Origin: Bacteroidales bacterium
Lineage (GTDB): Bacteria > Bacteroidota > Bacteroidia > Bacteroidales > F082
Assembly (NCBI GenBank): GCA_023229245.1
Contig: JALNZU010000007.1
Span: forward strand, 1 to 64,000
DNA: 64,000 nt
Direction: 5' to 3'
In this document: positions 1 to 8,315 of the stretch, piece by piece
How the letters are laid out: every line of letters begins with the position of its first letter
Numbering within the stretch: the first letter of the stretch is position 1
Position numbers and translations under genes: made by a program
The notes under the pieces: generated by a model
What the model was told of the DNA's origin: nothing
The model's database searches: none
What the model saw: only the letters and a program-made list of their open reading frames with translations

Positions 1-17
1 CATAGCGCTTATTATAG

Positions 18-62
18 AAAACCCCGATTTTGAGACATTATGCTCGTTTTCGGGGTTTTGTT
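18..62. terminator. Bidirectional terminator hairpin
   Basis: A perfect 10-bp stem (AAAACCCCGA at 18-27 with TCGGGGTTTT at 50-59) encloses a 22-base loop. T-rich sequence follows it on the plus strand and TTTTCTATAAT on the minus strand. It could end a plus-strand gene lying before the window and also the minus-strand operon ending at 200. Bases 63-199 show nothing else I can support. Confidence 0.7.
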
Positions 63-199
63 TCAGTAAAGATACAACTTATTTATCTATAAATCAAATA
101 TTTAATCCTTTTCTGAAAGTGCCTAAATAGTTGTCATATTTGAACTGTCAATCAATTTCAATGTGTACTTTATGCGTTTAAAAGTATTTGTTCACTTTA

Positions 200-577
200 T
201 CAGAAATTATTTTTCAGGGAGTCTAATTCTCTTCTTTCTTTTTTGGTTGGCCTTCCACTTCCCGGTTTCCTTTGAACGGCTTTATATTCTTTCATTATCT
301 GAATTCTTTCATATTCTTCTGTCGGAGTTAGGTCGGTCATTAGTTGGTCGACTAATTTTGCGGCTACTCTATTTGTGCTCAGTTGCTTTACCTGTACTAT
401 TTTATTCAGCTGATTTAGTTGTACTTCTATGATATCACCTATTTTTATTTCTTTAGAAGGCTTTATCGTCTGCTGATTTATTTTCACTTTTCCACCTCTG
501 CATGCGGCACCGGCAAGGCTTCGCGTTTTAAACAAGCGCACCACCCAAAGCCATTTATCTACCCGTATAGTATCCAT
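200..577 (-). CDS. S4-domain RNA-binding protein (Hsp15-like)
   Basis: A 125-residue basic protein whose N-terminus (VDKWLWVVRLFKTRSLA, then CRGGKVKIN) is the S4 RNA-binding fold of the Hsp15/YbcJ kind. Hsp15 binds stalled 50S subunits that still carry nascent chains; whether this protein does so is inferred. The C-terminus is a Lys/Arg-rich tail (KPGSGRPTKKERRELD), common in Bacteroidota homologues. Its ATG shares one base with the TAA stop of der (TAATG), so the two genes are translationally coupled and form one operon with era further upstream. Confidence 0.85.
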   Translation of the reverse strand: MDTIRVDKWLWVVRLFKTRSLAGAACRGGKVKINQQTIKPSKEIKIGDIIEVQLNQLNKIVQVKQLSTNRVAAKLVDQLMTDLTPTEEYERIQIMKEYKAVQRKPGSGRPTKKERRELDSLKNNF

Positions 578-1884
578 TATTTTTGCCGGAAATATAAAGC
601 TAAGGGAACACCAGTAAAGGTGAACTGCTCACGTAGTTTATTCTCTAAGAAGCGTTTGTAGTTTTCTTTTACTTCATTTGGGAAATTACAAAAAAAGACA
701 AATTGAGGGGTAGTAACTTTAAGCTGCATCATATATTTTATTTTCACCTCTCTTCCTCTCGATCCGACTGGTGGTGGTGTAGCAGCTATCAATGGCAGCA
801 TGACATCGTTAAGTACCGAAGTGGGAATCTTTCTGTTTCGGTTGTGAAACACTTCATTAGCTGTTTCAACAGCTTTAAATATCCGTTGCTTATTATGTAC
901 CGAAACAAAAATAACAGGTACATCAGTAAAGGGTGCTATCTTCTCTTTAATTTTCTTTTCATACTGTAAATGTGTGTTTGAGTCTTTCTGGATCAGGTCC
1001 CATTTATTAACTAATATTACTAATCCTTTTTTTGCTTTTACTACTAAGCGTAAAATATTGATATCCTGTGCTTCAAGGCCATCTTGAGCGTCAACCATCA
1101 GTAGGACTACATCGCTTTCTTCTATGGCACGTATAGCACGCATGACGGAATAAAACTCAATATTTTCGGTTACCTTGCTTTTCTTTCGAATGCCGGCTGT
1201 ATCTACCAATATAAAATCCATTCCAAAGGCAGAATATTTACTGTGTATCGCATCGCGTGTAGTGCCTGCAACAGCTGTAACTATATTCCTTTCCTCTCCA
1301 AGCAATGTATTGATGAATGATGATTTACCCACATTAGGCCGGCCAACTACCGTAAGCCGTGCTATGTCGAGGTCTGTTTCTGTTTCTTTTTCAGGCAAAA
1401 GACGTACTACCTCATCCAATAAGTCGCCTGTACCGCTTCCACTGATAGCCGATACGGGATAAATAGCTCCCATTCCTAACGCATGAAACTCTAACGCATC
1501 GGCATGCCTGGCAGTATTATCTACTTTATTGGCTACCACTAACACAGGAGGCTTGATCTGACGCAGCAGGTTGGCAATCTCCTGATCGGATACATGCATA
1601 CCGCTTACTACATCAACCAAAAAAAGGACTACATCAGCCTCTTCAATAGCCAACAGCACCTGTTTACGAATTTCGACTTCAAAAGTGTCGTCCGAGCCTA
1701 CCACATAACCGCCTGTATCAATGATGGTAAACTCTCGACCATTCCAGTCAGTAGTACCATAATGACGGTCGCGGGTTACTCCTGCTGTCTCTTCTACTAT
1801 AGCTTTACGTGCCTGCACCAATCTGTTAAAAAGTGTGGATTTACCAACATTCGGCCTGCCTACAATTGCAACTATACCACCCAT
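577..1884 (-). CDS. der: Ribosome biogenesis GTPase Der (EngA)
   Basis: Der is a GTPase with two G domains in tandem that acts late in 50S subunit assembly. The 435-residue protein shows two G1 motifs, GRPNVGKS at residues 9-16 and again near 180. Each is followed by its own DTxG switch (DTGGYV and DTAGIR) and NKxD motif (ANKVDN and VNKWDL). The C-terminal part from about 350 fits the KH-like domain of the family, and the length is normal. It lies 141 bases downstream of era on the same strand, placing two ribosome-assembly GTPases together, and overlaps the S4 gene by one base. Confidence 0.97.
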   Translation of the reverse strand: MGGIVAIVGRPNVGKSTLFNRLVQARKAIVEETAGVTRDRHYGTTDWNGREFTIIDTGGYVVGSDDTFEVEIRKQVLLAIEEADVVLFLVDVVSGMHVSDQEIANLLRQIKPPVLVVANKVDNTARHADALEFHALGMGAIYPVSAISGSGTGDLLDEVVRLLPEKETETDLDIARLTVVGRPNVGKSSFINTLLGEERNIVTAVAGTTRDAIHSKYSAFGMDFILVDTAGIRKKSKVTENIEFYSVMRAIRAIEESDVVLLMVDAQDGLEAQDINILRLVVKAKKGLVILVNKWDLIQKDSNTHLQYEKKIKEKIAPFTDVPVIFVSVHNKQRIFKAVETANEVFHNRNRKIPTSVLNDVMLPLIAATPPPVGSRGREVKIKYMMQLKVTTPQFVFFCNFPNEVKENYKRFLENKLREQFTFTGVPLALYFRQK

Positions 1885-2025
1885 AGTGTTTGTATTCTAC
1901 TCTAATTTTTATTGATCTTATAATCCTTTATATCTTTAGTGCGTATATTGTCATACCAGGTAACCCACTAAAACCATTTCGTTTTCCTGTATTTTCCACC
2001 AATCCAATAAGCTATCCTAATGCTG

Positions 2026-2904
2026 CTATTCATATCCAAAGCGTTTCAATACTGTCTCATTATCGCGCCAGTCTTTCACCACCTTCACGCTTAGCTCTAA
2101 AAATATTTTTTTGCCAGTAAACTGTTCGATATCTTCGCGAGCCTGTATCCCAACCTTTTTAATAGCCAATCCTTGCTTGCCTATTAGGATAGCTTTCTGC
2201 GATTCTCTGGCCACAAAGATCAAGGCGCGTATTTTGATCAGCTTTGCACTTTCTTCATAGCTATCTACAGCTACTTCAACCGAATAAGGTATTTCTTGCT
2301 GGTAATGGATCAATATTTTCTCACGTATTATTTCCGAGACAAAAAACCGCATTGACTTATCAGTCAACTCATCTTTTGGATAATAAGCAGGTGATACGGG
2401 CAGTCGATCAACAATGCGTTCAAGCAGCCCATCAATATTAAAACCCAAAGTAGCTGAGATTGGGATCACCTCGGCTTGTGGCAGCCACGCTTCCCACTGA
2501 CGGATATGCTCAACCATAAGCTCCTGCGTTGACAGATCAGACTTGTTCAACAGCACAAAGACAGGTACCTTACTGCTGCGTATCTTTTCTACTGTTTGTG
2601 TATAATCGGTTTTCTCGGTTACATCTATTACTACCATCAACAGATCGGCATCTACCAGAGCAGTATGAATAAAGCTATTCATTAGCTCGTGCATTTTGTA
2701 GGCCGGTCTTTCAATAATACCCGGTGTGTCGGAAAAAATGACCTGATACTGCTCATCATTGACTATACCCAATATCCTATGTCGGGTAGTCTGTGCTTTA
2801 GAAGTAATAATAGACAATTTCTCACCTACCAGTGCATTCATCAAGGTAGATTTTCCTACGTTGGGATGCCCGATTATATTAACAAAACCCGATTTATGGG
2901 TCAT
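2026..2904 (-). CDS. era: Ribosome biogenesis GTPase Era
   Basis: Era binds the 3' end of 16S rRNA and helps mature the 30S subunit. From the start chosen here the protein has 292 residues. The G1 motif GHPNVGKS is at residues 12-19, DTPG and NKSD motifs follow, and a C-terminal KH domain contains ILIGKQGLAIKKVG. The open frame continues 23 codons further upstream, but those residues (rich in C, F and Y) are unlike any Era N-terminus, so the ATG at 2904 is preferred. The divergent initiator tRNA gene begins 85 bases away. Confidence 0.96.
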   Translation of the reverse strand: MTHKSGFVNIIGHPNVGKSTLMNALVGEKLSIITSKAQTTRHRILGIVNDEQYQVIFSDTPGIIERPAYKMHELMNSFIHTALVDADLLMVVIDVTEKTDYTQTVEKIRSSKVPVFVLLNKSDLSTQELMVEHIRQWEAWLPQAEVIPISATLGFNIDGLLERIVDRLPVSPAYYPKDELTDKSMRFFVSEIIREKILIHYQQEIPYSVEVAVDSYEESAKLIKIRALIFVARESQKAILIGKQGLAIKKVGIQAREDIEQFTGKKIFLELSVKVVKDWRDNETVLKRFGYE

Positions 2905-2951
2905 GAGTAAATAATTTAAGTAATTCGCTTGCTTTGCAAAGAAACAAAATA

Positions 2952-2959
2952 TATCTTTG
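2952..2959 (+). promoter_or_regulatory. Putative -7 promoter element for tRNA-fMet
   Basis: TATCTTTG matches the Bacteroidota -7 consensus TAnnTTTG and lies 29 bases before the tRNA. A TTTG at 2933-2936 could act as the -33 element, but its 15-base spacing is shorter than the usual 19-20. Confidence 0.5.
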
Positions 2960-2988
2960 CACTCCCATTCCAAAATCAGGAATTATAC

Positions 2989-3060
<72 letters not shown>

Positions 3061-3063
3061 CAA

Positions 3064-3103
3064 AATCCCCTGTAATTCAAAAAATTACAGGGGATTGTTT
3101 TTT
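3064..3103 (+). terminator. Rho-independent terminator after tRNA-fMet
   Basis: A perfect 14-bp stem, AATCCCCTGTAATT (3064-3077) with its complement at 3083-3096, has a 5-base loop and is followed by GTTTTTT. It starts four bases after the tRNA, so the tRNA is a single-gene transcript. Confidence 0.9.
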
Positions 3104-3204
3104 ATAGACACCTACAAAAGACGATACACAACTAATTATCTTCCTCATTCATTTTAAAATACAAACAGTTCGGTTTTCAAATCTGACAAAGTCATGGGCT
3201 ACTT

Positions 3205-4452
3205 TCAGACTTTTGCGATCAAGCCGGTCGAAAAAAGTTCTGTCCAATAGTTCGGATATGATTTCTCTACTACTTCAGGGCGTTCAATGGTCAAGCGATT
3301 CAATTTGGCAACCAACGGAGCAAATGCCATTGCTAAACGATGATCGCCATAAGTTTGAAAGACAATACCGGTATTGGCATAATCCTCAATAAATGAAGGC
3401 GATAACTTATATTCACCTTCTTTGATCTTTTCGAATTGGCATCCTATTTTTTTCATTTCTTTTTGCAATGCCAATGTACGGTCTGATTCTTTAAACTCAA
3501 GATTACGCAAGCCAGTGAAGATAGTTTCAAATCCCAAGCCGCAGCAGACGGCTACTAATGCAGGTAACATATCGGGATAATGATGAAGATCGAAATGCAG
3601 CGGTACTCTTTTTTCAGCCGATTTGAATATCAGTATTCCATCCGGCTCTTCAAACGTACTAACACCCATATGCTTAAAAAATTCTATCATCTTTTTATCT
3701 CCCTGTAAGCTTTGGGTTGACAATCCTTTTAAAAACAACTCACCATAATGACTTAGCCCTACCAATTCATACCAGAAGGCTGCTGCACTCCAATCTGCTT
3801 CAACTGTCAGTTCGGCCTTACGGTATGGCACAGGCAACACACTGATCCTATCAGCTGATCTACTTATCTTCGCACCACAATGCTCCATCAGGCTAAGTGT
3901 CATTTCTAAATAGGGCATTGAGCTTTGAGTTCCGGTAAGCTCTAAATCTAATCCCTTTTCCCACATAGGTGCTGCCATAACTAATGAAGATGCAAACTGG
4001 CTGCTTGTATCGGTGGCAACTACTGCTCTGCCGCCTTTCAGCACTTTTCCTTTGATGAGGACGGGTGGAAACCCTGTTTCACGTGTATAGGAAATATCTG
4101 CTCCCAGACTGCGCAAACTGTCAACTAAATCGCCTATAGGCCTTGACAGCATGCGAAGAGCACCTGTTAGCAGCCATTGCCCAGGTTTTGAAGCCAGATA
4201 GCTTAACAGAAAACGATAGACCGTCCCGGCATTCCCACAGTCAATCACCATAGGAACCGAAATATCAGCACTATGACGGATCTGATCCAAAGCTTTCCGC
4301 AACAACAGTGTATCATCAGCTTCCGAAAGAAAACTAATCTTAATGGGATTGCGTGAATAAGCCCTTATCATCAAACTACGATTGCTGATACTTTTGCTGC
4401 CAGGCAGCTGAATAACAGCTTTCAAAGGTTTATTGGTTTTTCGTATCTCCAT
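3205..4452 (-). CDS. aroA: 3-phosphoshikimate 1-carboxyvinyltransferase (EPSP synthase)
   Basis: This enzyme joins phosphoenolpyruvate to shikimate-3-phosphate in chorismate synthesis. From ATG 4452 the protein has 415 residues. Conserved parts seen are LPGSKSISNRSL near the N-terminus (catalytic Lys 20), DCGNAGTVYRFL, TSSQFASSL, DYPDML-like HYPDMLPAL and KESDR, followed by GDHRLAMAFA. The open frame reaches back 15 more codons to 4497, but MEIRKTNKPL is the normal family N-terminus. From that start it overlaps aroB by 23 bases, so the two are probably co-translated. Confidence 0.96.
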   Translation of the reverse strand: MEIRKTNKPLKAVIQLPGSKSISNRSLMIRAYSRNPIKISFLSEADDTLLLRKALDQIRHSADISVPMVIDCGNAGTVYRFLLSYLASKPGQWLLTGALRMLSRPIGDLVDSLRSLGADISYTRETGFPPVLIKGKVLKGGRAVVATDTSSQFASSLVMAAPMWEKGLDLELTGTQSSMPYLEMTLSLMEHCGAKISRSADRISVLPVPYRKAELTVEADWSAAAFWYELVGLSHYGELFLKGLSTQSLQGDKKMIEFFKHMGVSTFEEPDGILIFKSAEKRVPLHFDLHHYPDMLPALVAVCCGLGFETIFTGLRNLEFKESDRTLALQKEMKKIGCQFEKIKEGEYKLSPSFIEDYANTGIVFQTYGDHRLAMAFAPLVAKLNRLTIERPEVVEKSYPNYWTELFSTGLIAKV

Positions 4453-5521
4453 GGTATCTGTATTTAATTGACAAATAATAGTGCAAAGCCTGCTCAATCA
4501 ATGTGGGATCGATGGTTTGATCAATCACTGGCTGACCCGGACTTCTCAGCAAAACAAACCGGGTCTCTTCTCCCAGATTTTTTTTGTCATGTCGCATGCG
4601 TTCCACTATATCCGGTATTGATTTGCTAGTAAACTCAAGAGGAACAAAATATTGCAAATACAGGTCCTGATAGTCTTTCAGTATCTCTTTCGATAAACCG
4701 ACAACTGTTACCGAAAGCCACAATGCCACCAAAACACCTGCCGCAACAGCCTCTCCATGCGTGACAACATCAGCTTCTTCAAGGAAATAGGATTCTATGG
4801 CATGACCAGCTGTATGACCGAAGTTCAACACTTTTCGAAGCCCTTTCTCTTTAGGGTCCTGCAAAGTGATCTGCTGTTTGACATGGATGCATGCCCTAAG
4901 CAGTTCGGTAGTAATAGCAGCTATATGCTGCTTTGGAGGTAAAAAAGTAAGTAAGTCAGGATCACTGATAAGGCTGTATTTTATGATCTCGCCTAATCCT
5001 GATCGGATTTGGGGCAGCGGAAGGCTGTTTAAAAACTCAGGAAAGATCAGTATAGATTCTGCCGGGTAAAAGGTGCCGATAAGGTTTTTATACCACATGA
5101 AATCAATTGCTGTTTTTCCTCCTATCGAAGCATCTATCATGGATAACAAGCTGGTAGGTATATGGATGGTTCGTATTCCCCGTTTAAAACAAGATGCTGC
5201 AAATCCACCAATATCGCTGATCATTCCGCCACCCAGATTGATGAGCACCGCATCGCGGCCAGCCTGATGGGTAGTGAGCTGTTTCCAAATATATGAAACT
5301 GATTCAAGGGTTTTATTTATTTCGCCTGATGGAATAGTAATAGGTATCATATGAGCTGTCAACCCATCAATCTTTTCAGCAAAAACCGGATAACACCATT
5401 GTTGGGTATTGGTATCAGTCAGTATAAACACTTTGCTATCACGGCTCAATGCATCGGTCACTATTTCATTCAGCAATATGCGAGCTTGCTCTTCAAAGGC
5501 TATTTTCTCATCTTGTGTCAT
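4430..5521 (-). CDS. aroB: 3-dehydroquinate synthase
   Basis: AroB closes the ring of DAHP to 3-dehydroquinate, the second shikimate step, using NAD and a divalent metal. The 363-residue protein carries the NAD-binding glycine stretch NLGGGMISDIGGFAAS, the loop IPTSLLSMIDASIGGKTAID, and the metal-ligand region LNFGHTAGHAIE followed by THGEAVAAG. Length is normal. It is followed directly by aroA, giving two consecutive-pathway genes in one unit; the other shikimate genes are not in this window. The 130 bases between rny and aroB show no clear terminator, so read-through from rny is possible. Confidence 0.96.
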   Translation of the reverse strand: MTQDEKIAFEEQARILLNEIVTDALSRDSKVFILTDTNTQQWCYPVFAEKIDGLTAHMIPITIPSGEINKTLESVSYIWKQLTTHQAGRDAVLINLGGGMISDIGGFAASCFKRGIRTIHIPTSLLSMIDASIGGKTAIDFMWYKNLIGTFYPAESILIFPEFLNSLPLPQIRSGLGEIIKYSLISDPDLLTFLPPKQHIAAITTELLRACIHVKQQITLQDPKEKGLRKVLNFGHTAGHAIESYFLEEADVVTHGEAVAAGVLVALWLSVTVVGLSKEILKDYQDLYLQYFVPLEFTSKSIPDIVERMRHDKKNLGEETRFVLLRSPGQPVIDQTIDPTLIEQALHYYLSIKYRYHGDTKNQ

Positions 5522-5651
5522 GGCATCCGTATGATAACAATATCGGTCAATGGATTGTTTTATAATCCTTATGACAGTGCAAGGTCGGTATTATTTTCAA
5601 TAAATCCCAGTTGTGAGACAGGCCAGGTTATATTTCCTGTTTACACAGGGA

Positions 5652-7220
5652 TTATCGGGCATAGCTCACGGCTCTTGTTTCGCGTATGACAGTAATTTTG
5701 ATCTGTCCGGGATACGTCATCTCGGTTTGTATTTTTCTTGACAGGTCGAACGCTAATTTATCGGCATCTTCATCCGTCATTTTATCGGCTCCAACTATCA
5801 CTCTTAGTTCGCGTCCAGCTTGTATGGCATAGGTTTTAATAACTCCATCGTATGAGAGTGCCATTTCTTCTAATTTTTTCAATCGTTGTATATATGCTTC
5901 CACCACTTCTCGCCGGGCACCCGGTCGGGCGCCAGAAATAGCATCGCATACTTGTACTATAGGAGCTATCAGGGTTTCCATTTCTATCTCATCGTGATGT
6001 GCCCCAATGGCATTACATACATCGGGTTTTTCTTTGTACTTCTCGGCTATACGCATTCCCAATATGGCATGAGGTAATTCGGCTTCGTTAGTTTCGGCTA
6101 TCTTGCCTATATCATGCAATAGTCCGGCACGTTTGGCCGCCTTGGCATTCAGCCCAAGCTCTGATGCCATAGTAACACATAACTTAGCTACTTCTATGGA
6201 ATGTTGTAGTAGATTTTGCCCATAAGATGAACGGTATTTCATTCGGCCTATCATTTTAATCAGCTCGATATGCATATTATGTATGCCTAAATCAATAACC
6301 GTTCGTTTCCCTGTTTCAAGTATCTCTTGTTCAATTTGTTTCTCAGTTTTTTGAACTACTTCTTCAATACGTGCCGGATGTATCCTGCCATCGCTTATGA
6401 GTTTATGCAGCGACAGTCGGGCAATTTCGCGTCTCACCGGATCGAATCCCGACAGCAATACCGCATCAGGGCTGTCGTCTATGATGATCTCTATGCCTGT
6501 GAGAGCTTCTAAAGCTCTGATATTACGCCCTTCGCGACCAATTATACGGCCTTTGATTTCATCACTTTCAATATTGAAAACAGTAACAGTATTTTCAATG
6601 GTATGCTCAGCAACGGTGCGTTGAATAGTTTCTACTATGATTTTTTTTGCTTCTTTGTTTGCTGATAGCTTAGCTTCTTCAATCACATCTTTGATATAGA
6701 CCATTGCTTCTGATTTGGCCTCTTCTTTCATGCTTTCTATCAACTGTTCTTTGGCTTCCAAAGCTGAGAGGCCTGATATCAGTTCTAATTGTTTGACGTG
6801 CTGTTCTTGTTCTTTGGCTAACTCTTCTTTGATGCGGTCTATCTCTTCAAACCTTCGGGTAAGATTTTCCTGTTTATTTGCTAACTGTTGATTTTGTTGG
6901 TTGAACTCGCGTTGTTTACGGCTATAGTCTTCAAATTTTTGATTGATATTTTGTTCGCGCTGATTCAGGCGATTCTCAGCTTTCTGCATCTCTCTATTTT
7001 TTTCTGCAGTAGCTTTCTCATGTTCGGCTTTTAGCTGAAGAAATTTTTCTTTGGCTTGTAGTATTTTTTCTTTCTTAATAACCTCAGCCTTTTCTTTGGC
7101 TTCTTCAAGCATGGCGTTGCTTTTCTTAAGCATAGCCCGTCGTAGTATGGTGGTAGTCAGTAAGATACCAATACCACTTCCTACTATAAATAAGATCAAG
7201 TAGATAATCAATTCTTCCAT
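5652..7220 (-). CDS. rny: Ribonuclease Y
   Basis: RNase Y is a membrane-anchored endoribonuclease that starts mRNA decay. The 522-residue protein shows the family order: one N-terminal transmembrane segment (YLILFIVGSGIGILLTTTI), a long charged coiled coil to about residue 205, a KH domain (GRIIGREGRNIRALEALTG) and an HD domain with HSIEVAKL and GLLHDIGKIAE, where the His-Asp pair binds the catalytic metal. It ends in the usual conserved C-terminal region. In this cluster it follows zapA and the 6S RNA candidate. Confidence 0.97.
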   Translation of the reverse strand: MEELIIYLILFIVGSGIGILLTTTILRRAMLKKSNAMLEEAKEKAEVIKKEKILQAKEKFLQLKAEHEKATAEKNREMQKAENRLNQREQNINQKFEDYSRKQREFNQQNQQLANKQENLTRRFEEIDRIKEELAKEQEQHVKQLELISGLSALEAKEQLIESMKEEAKSEAMVYIKDVIEEAKLSANKEAKKIIVETIQRTVAEHTIENTVTVFNIESDEIKGRIIGREGRNIRALEALTGIEIIIDDSPDAVLLSGFDPVRREIARLSLHKLISDGRIHPARIEEVVQKTEKQIEQEILETGKRTVIDLGIHNMHIELIKMIGRMKYRSSYGQNLLQHSIEVAKLCVTMASELGLNAKAAKRAGLLHDIGKIAETNEAELPHAILGMRIAEKYKEKPDVCNAIGAHHDEIEMETLIAPIVQVCDAISGARPGARREVVEAYIQRLKKLEEMALSYDGVIKTYAIQAGRELRVIVGADKMTDEDADKLAFDLSRKIQTEMTYPGQIKITVIRETRAVSYAR

Positions 7221-7263
7221 ATCGTCTTCGTTTTTATTAGATGAGAGAAATGGAAGAAGGTAT

Positions 7264-7460
7264 AAAAAAGTACCCGTCTGTCATCAAGGAGTTAGTAAAC
7301 CCCTTTACGACACGCTTTGGGTGCCTTGTCCGGCAAACTTCCACCGGCTTGACATAGTCAAGCTTCCCCTAAGGGAATGAGGCCTGTTTTTCTGACTAAG
7401 AGCGAGCCCGGTATTATTGTAATGTTGAGTTTACAATCATGTTGAATCGGACGGGTACTA
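7264..7460 (-). ncRNA. ssrS: 6S RNA candidate between zapA and rny
   Basis: The intergenic stretch folds as one closed unit: 7270-7280 pairs with 7448-7458 (GTACCCGTC over GACGGGTAC on the minus strand), enclosing about 170 bases. The minus-strand 3' end runs straight into TTTTTT (7269-7264), as expected for a terminated RNA. Inside are a perfect 7-bp hairpin GCTTGAC/GTCAAGC (7347-7363) and a TTCCC/GGGGAA hairpin. A roughly 190-base rod with a terminal stem, next to zapA, matches the size, layout and well-known zapA-ssrS neighbourhood of 6S RNA, which binds RNA polymerase in stationary phase. Identity is inferred from context and fold, not from an alignment. Confidence 0.75.
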
Positions 7461-7466
7461 TCTTTT

Positions 7467-7497
7467 CAAAGAACGTGTTTACAATCTAAAAGCTCAA
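7467..7497 (-). promoter_or_regulatory. Putative promoter of the 6S RNA candidate
   Basis: Read on the minus strand, TTG (7497-7495), 20 bases and GTTCTTTG (7474-7467) resemble the Bacteroidota -33/-7 arrangement, with the TA of the -7 element degenerate. Transcription would begin near 7460, exactly at the terminal stem of the RNA. The element overlaps the stop codon of zapA. Confidence 0.45.
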
Positions 7498-7784
7498 TCT
7501 GTTAAATGAGCACTTAATAACTGGTCAAGAGTTTCTAACTTTTCGGTTAAGTGTATATCTCTAAAAGCTAATTCTGATTCATTTTTCAGAGAAGAGGTGG
7601 CATATTGTATGGCAACCATGGCTAACAGATCCTGCCGGTCTTTATACGCATATCGTTCGGCATACTGCTTAAGCTGCTCATTAATGGTAACGGCAACTTT
7701 ACGCAGCACCTCTTCATCGCCCCGAGTGATAGTCAAACGATAAGGCCGATCTGCTATGGTGATATTTATGGTGATCTTATCCAT
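7494..7784 (-). CDS. zapA: Cell division protein ZapA
   Basis: ZapA binds and bundles FtsZ at the division ring. The 96-residue product begins ITINITIADRPYRLTITRGDEEVLRKVAVTINEQL, the typical ZapA N-terminal beta-strand and helix region, and ends in a helical segment suitable for the family's coiled coil. It lies 26 bases downstream of a small coiled-coil gene, and the 6S RNA candidate follows it. Confidence 0.88.
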   Translation of the reverse strand: MDKITINITIADRPYRLTITRGDEEVLRKVAVTINEQLKQYAERYAYKDRQDLLAMVAIQYATSSLKNESELAFRDIHLTEKLETLDQLLSAHLTD

Positions 7785-7810
7785 TCTACTCTGTCAAAAA
7801 TATGTAATGC

Positions 7811-8098
7811 TCACTTGTTGATTAAGGCTATTGACTGCTCTATACTTTGCATTAAAGCCTGAATACGTTTTCTTCCTTCTTCAATTTCTGATTTATTGCT
7901 GAACGTATCAGCAATGGTTTTTATTTCAATTTTTTCAGTTAAGATGCTATTTTCTTCTTTTAACCGTACATTTTCTTGCCTCAACCGCAAGAGTTCCTTT
8001 TCTTGAGAGTCAACTAAGGTACGAAGTCTTACATTGGCAGCTATCAGTTTCCTGAGTTTATATTCAATACCCGAAAGCAATACACTTGTATCCGACAT
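7811..8098 (-). CDS. Small coiled-coil protein upstream of zapA
   Basis: A 95-residue protein that is almost all helix, with heptad-like repeats in the middle (SQEKELLRLRQENVRLKEEN). Its size and structure resemble ZapB-like division factors, and its place before zapA suggests a role at the division site, but no family-specific motif was recognised and the assignment is by position only. It is the first gene of the operon and has a good promoter match 31 bases upstream. Confidence 0.75.
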   Translation of the reverse strand: MSDTSVLLSGIEYKLRKLIAANVRLRTLVDSQEKELLRLRQENVRLKEENSILTEKIEIKTIADTFSNKSEIEEGRKRIQALMQSIEQSIALINK

Positions 8099-8128
8099 TG
8101 CGCAACAATATTATTAACTCTCAATGTA

Positions 8129-8160
8129 CAAAGGTACAATAATAACACTAGTGAATGCAA
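8129..8160 (-). promoter_or_regulatory. Promoter of the zapA operon
   Basis: On the minus strand TACCTTTG (8136-8129) is a perfect TAnnTTTG -7 element. A TTG at 8160-8158, 21 bases upstream, can serve as the -33 element. Transcription would start about 25 bases before the coiled-coil gene. Confidence 0.65.
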
Positions 8161-8315
8161 GATGTGTGTCATTGATTTTTATGTATCCGGCTTTTTTTAT
8201 TTGCTCATAGAGCTGATATTCCTGTTGAATCGTTTTATTCTTGTGTTTAATTCGTCAAGATGACGGATAGTTCATAGCTGTTTTGTATTTTTACATACTG
8301 ATAAAGAACCAATCC

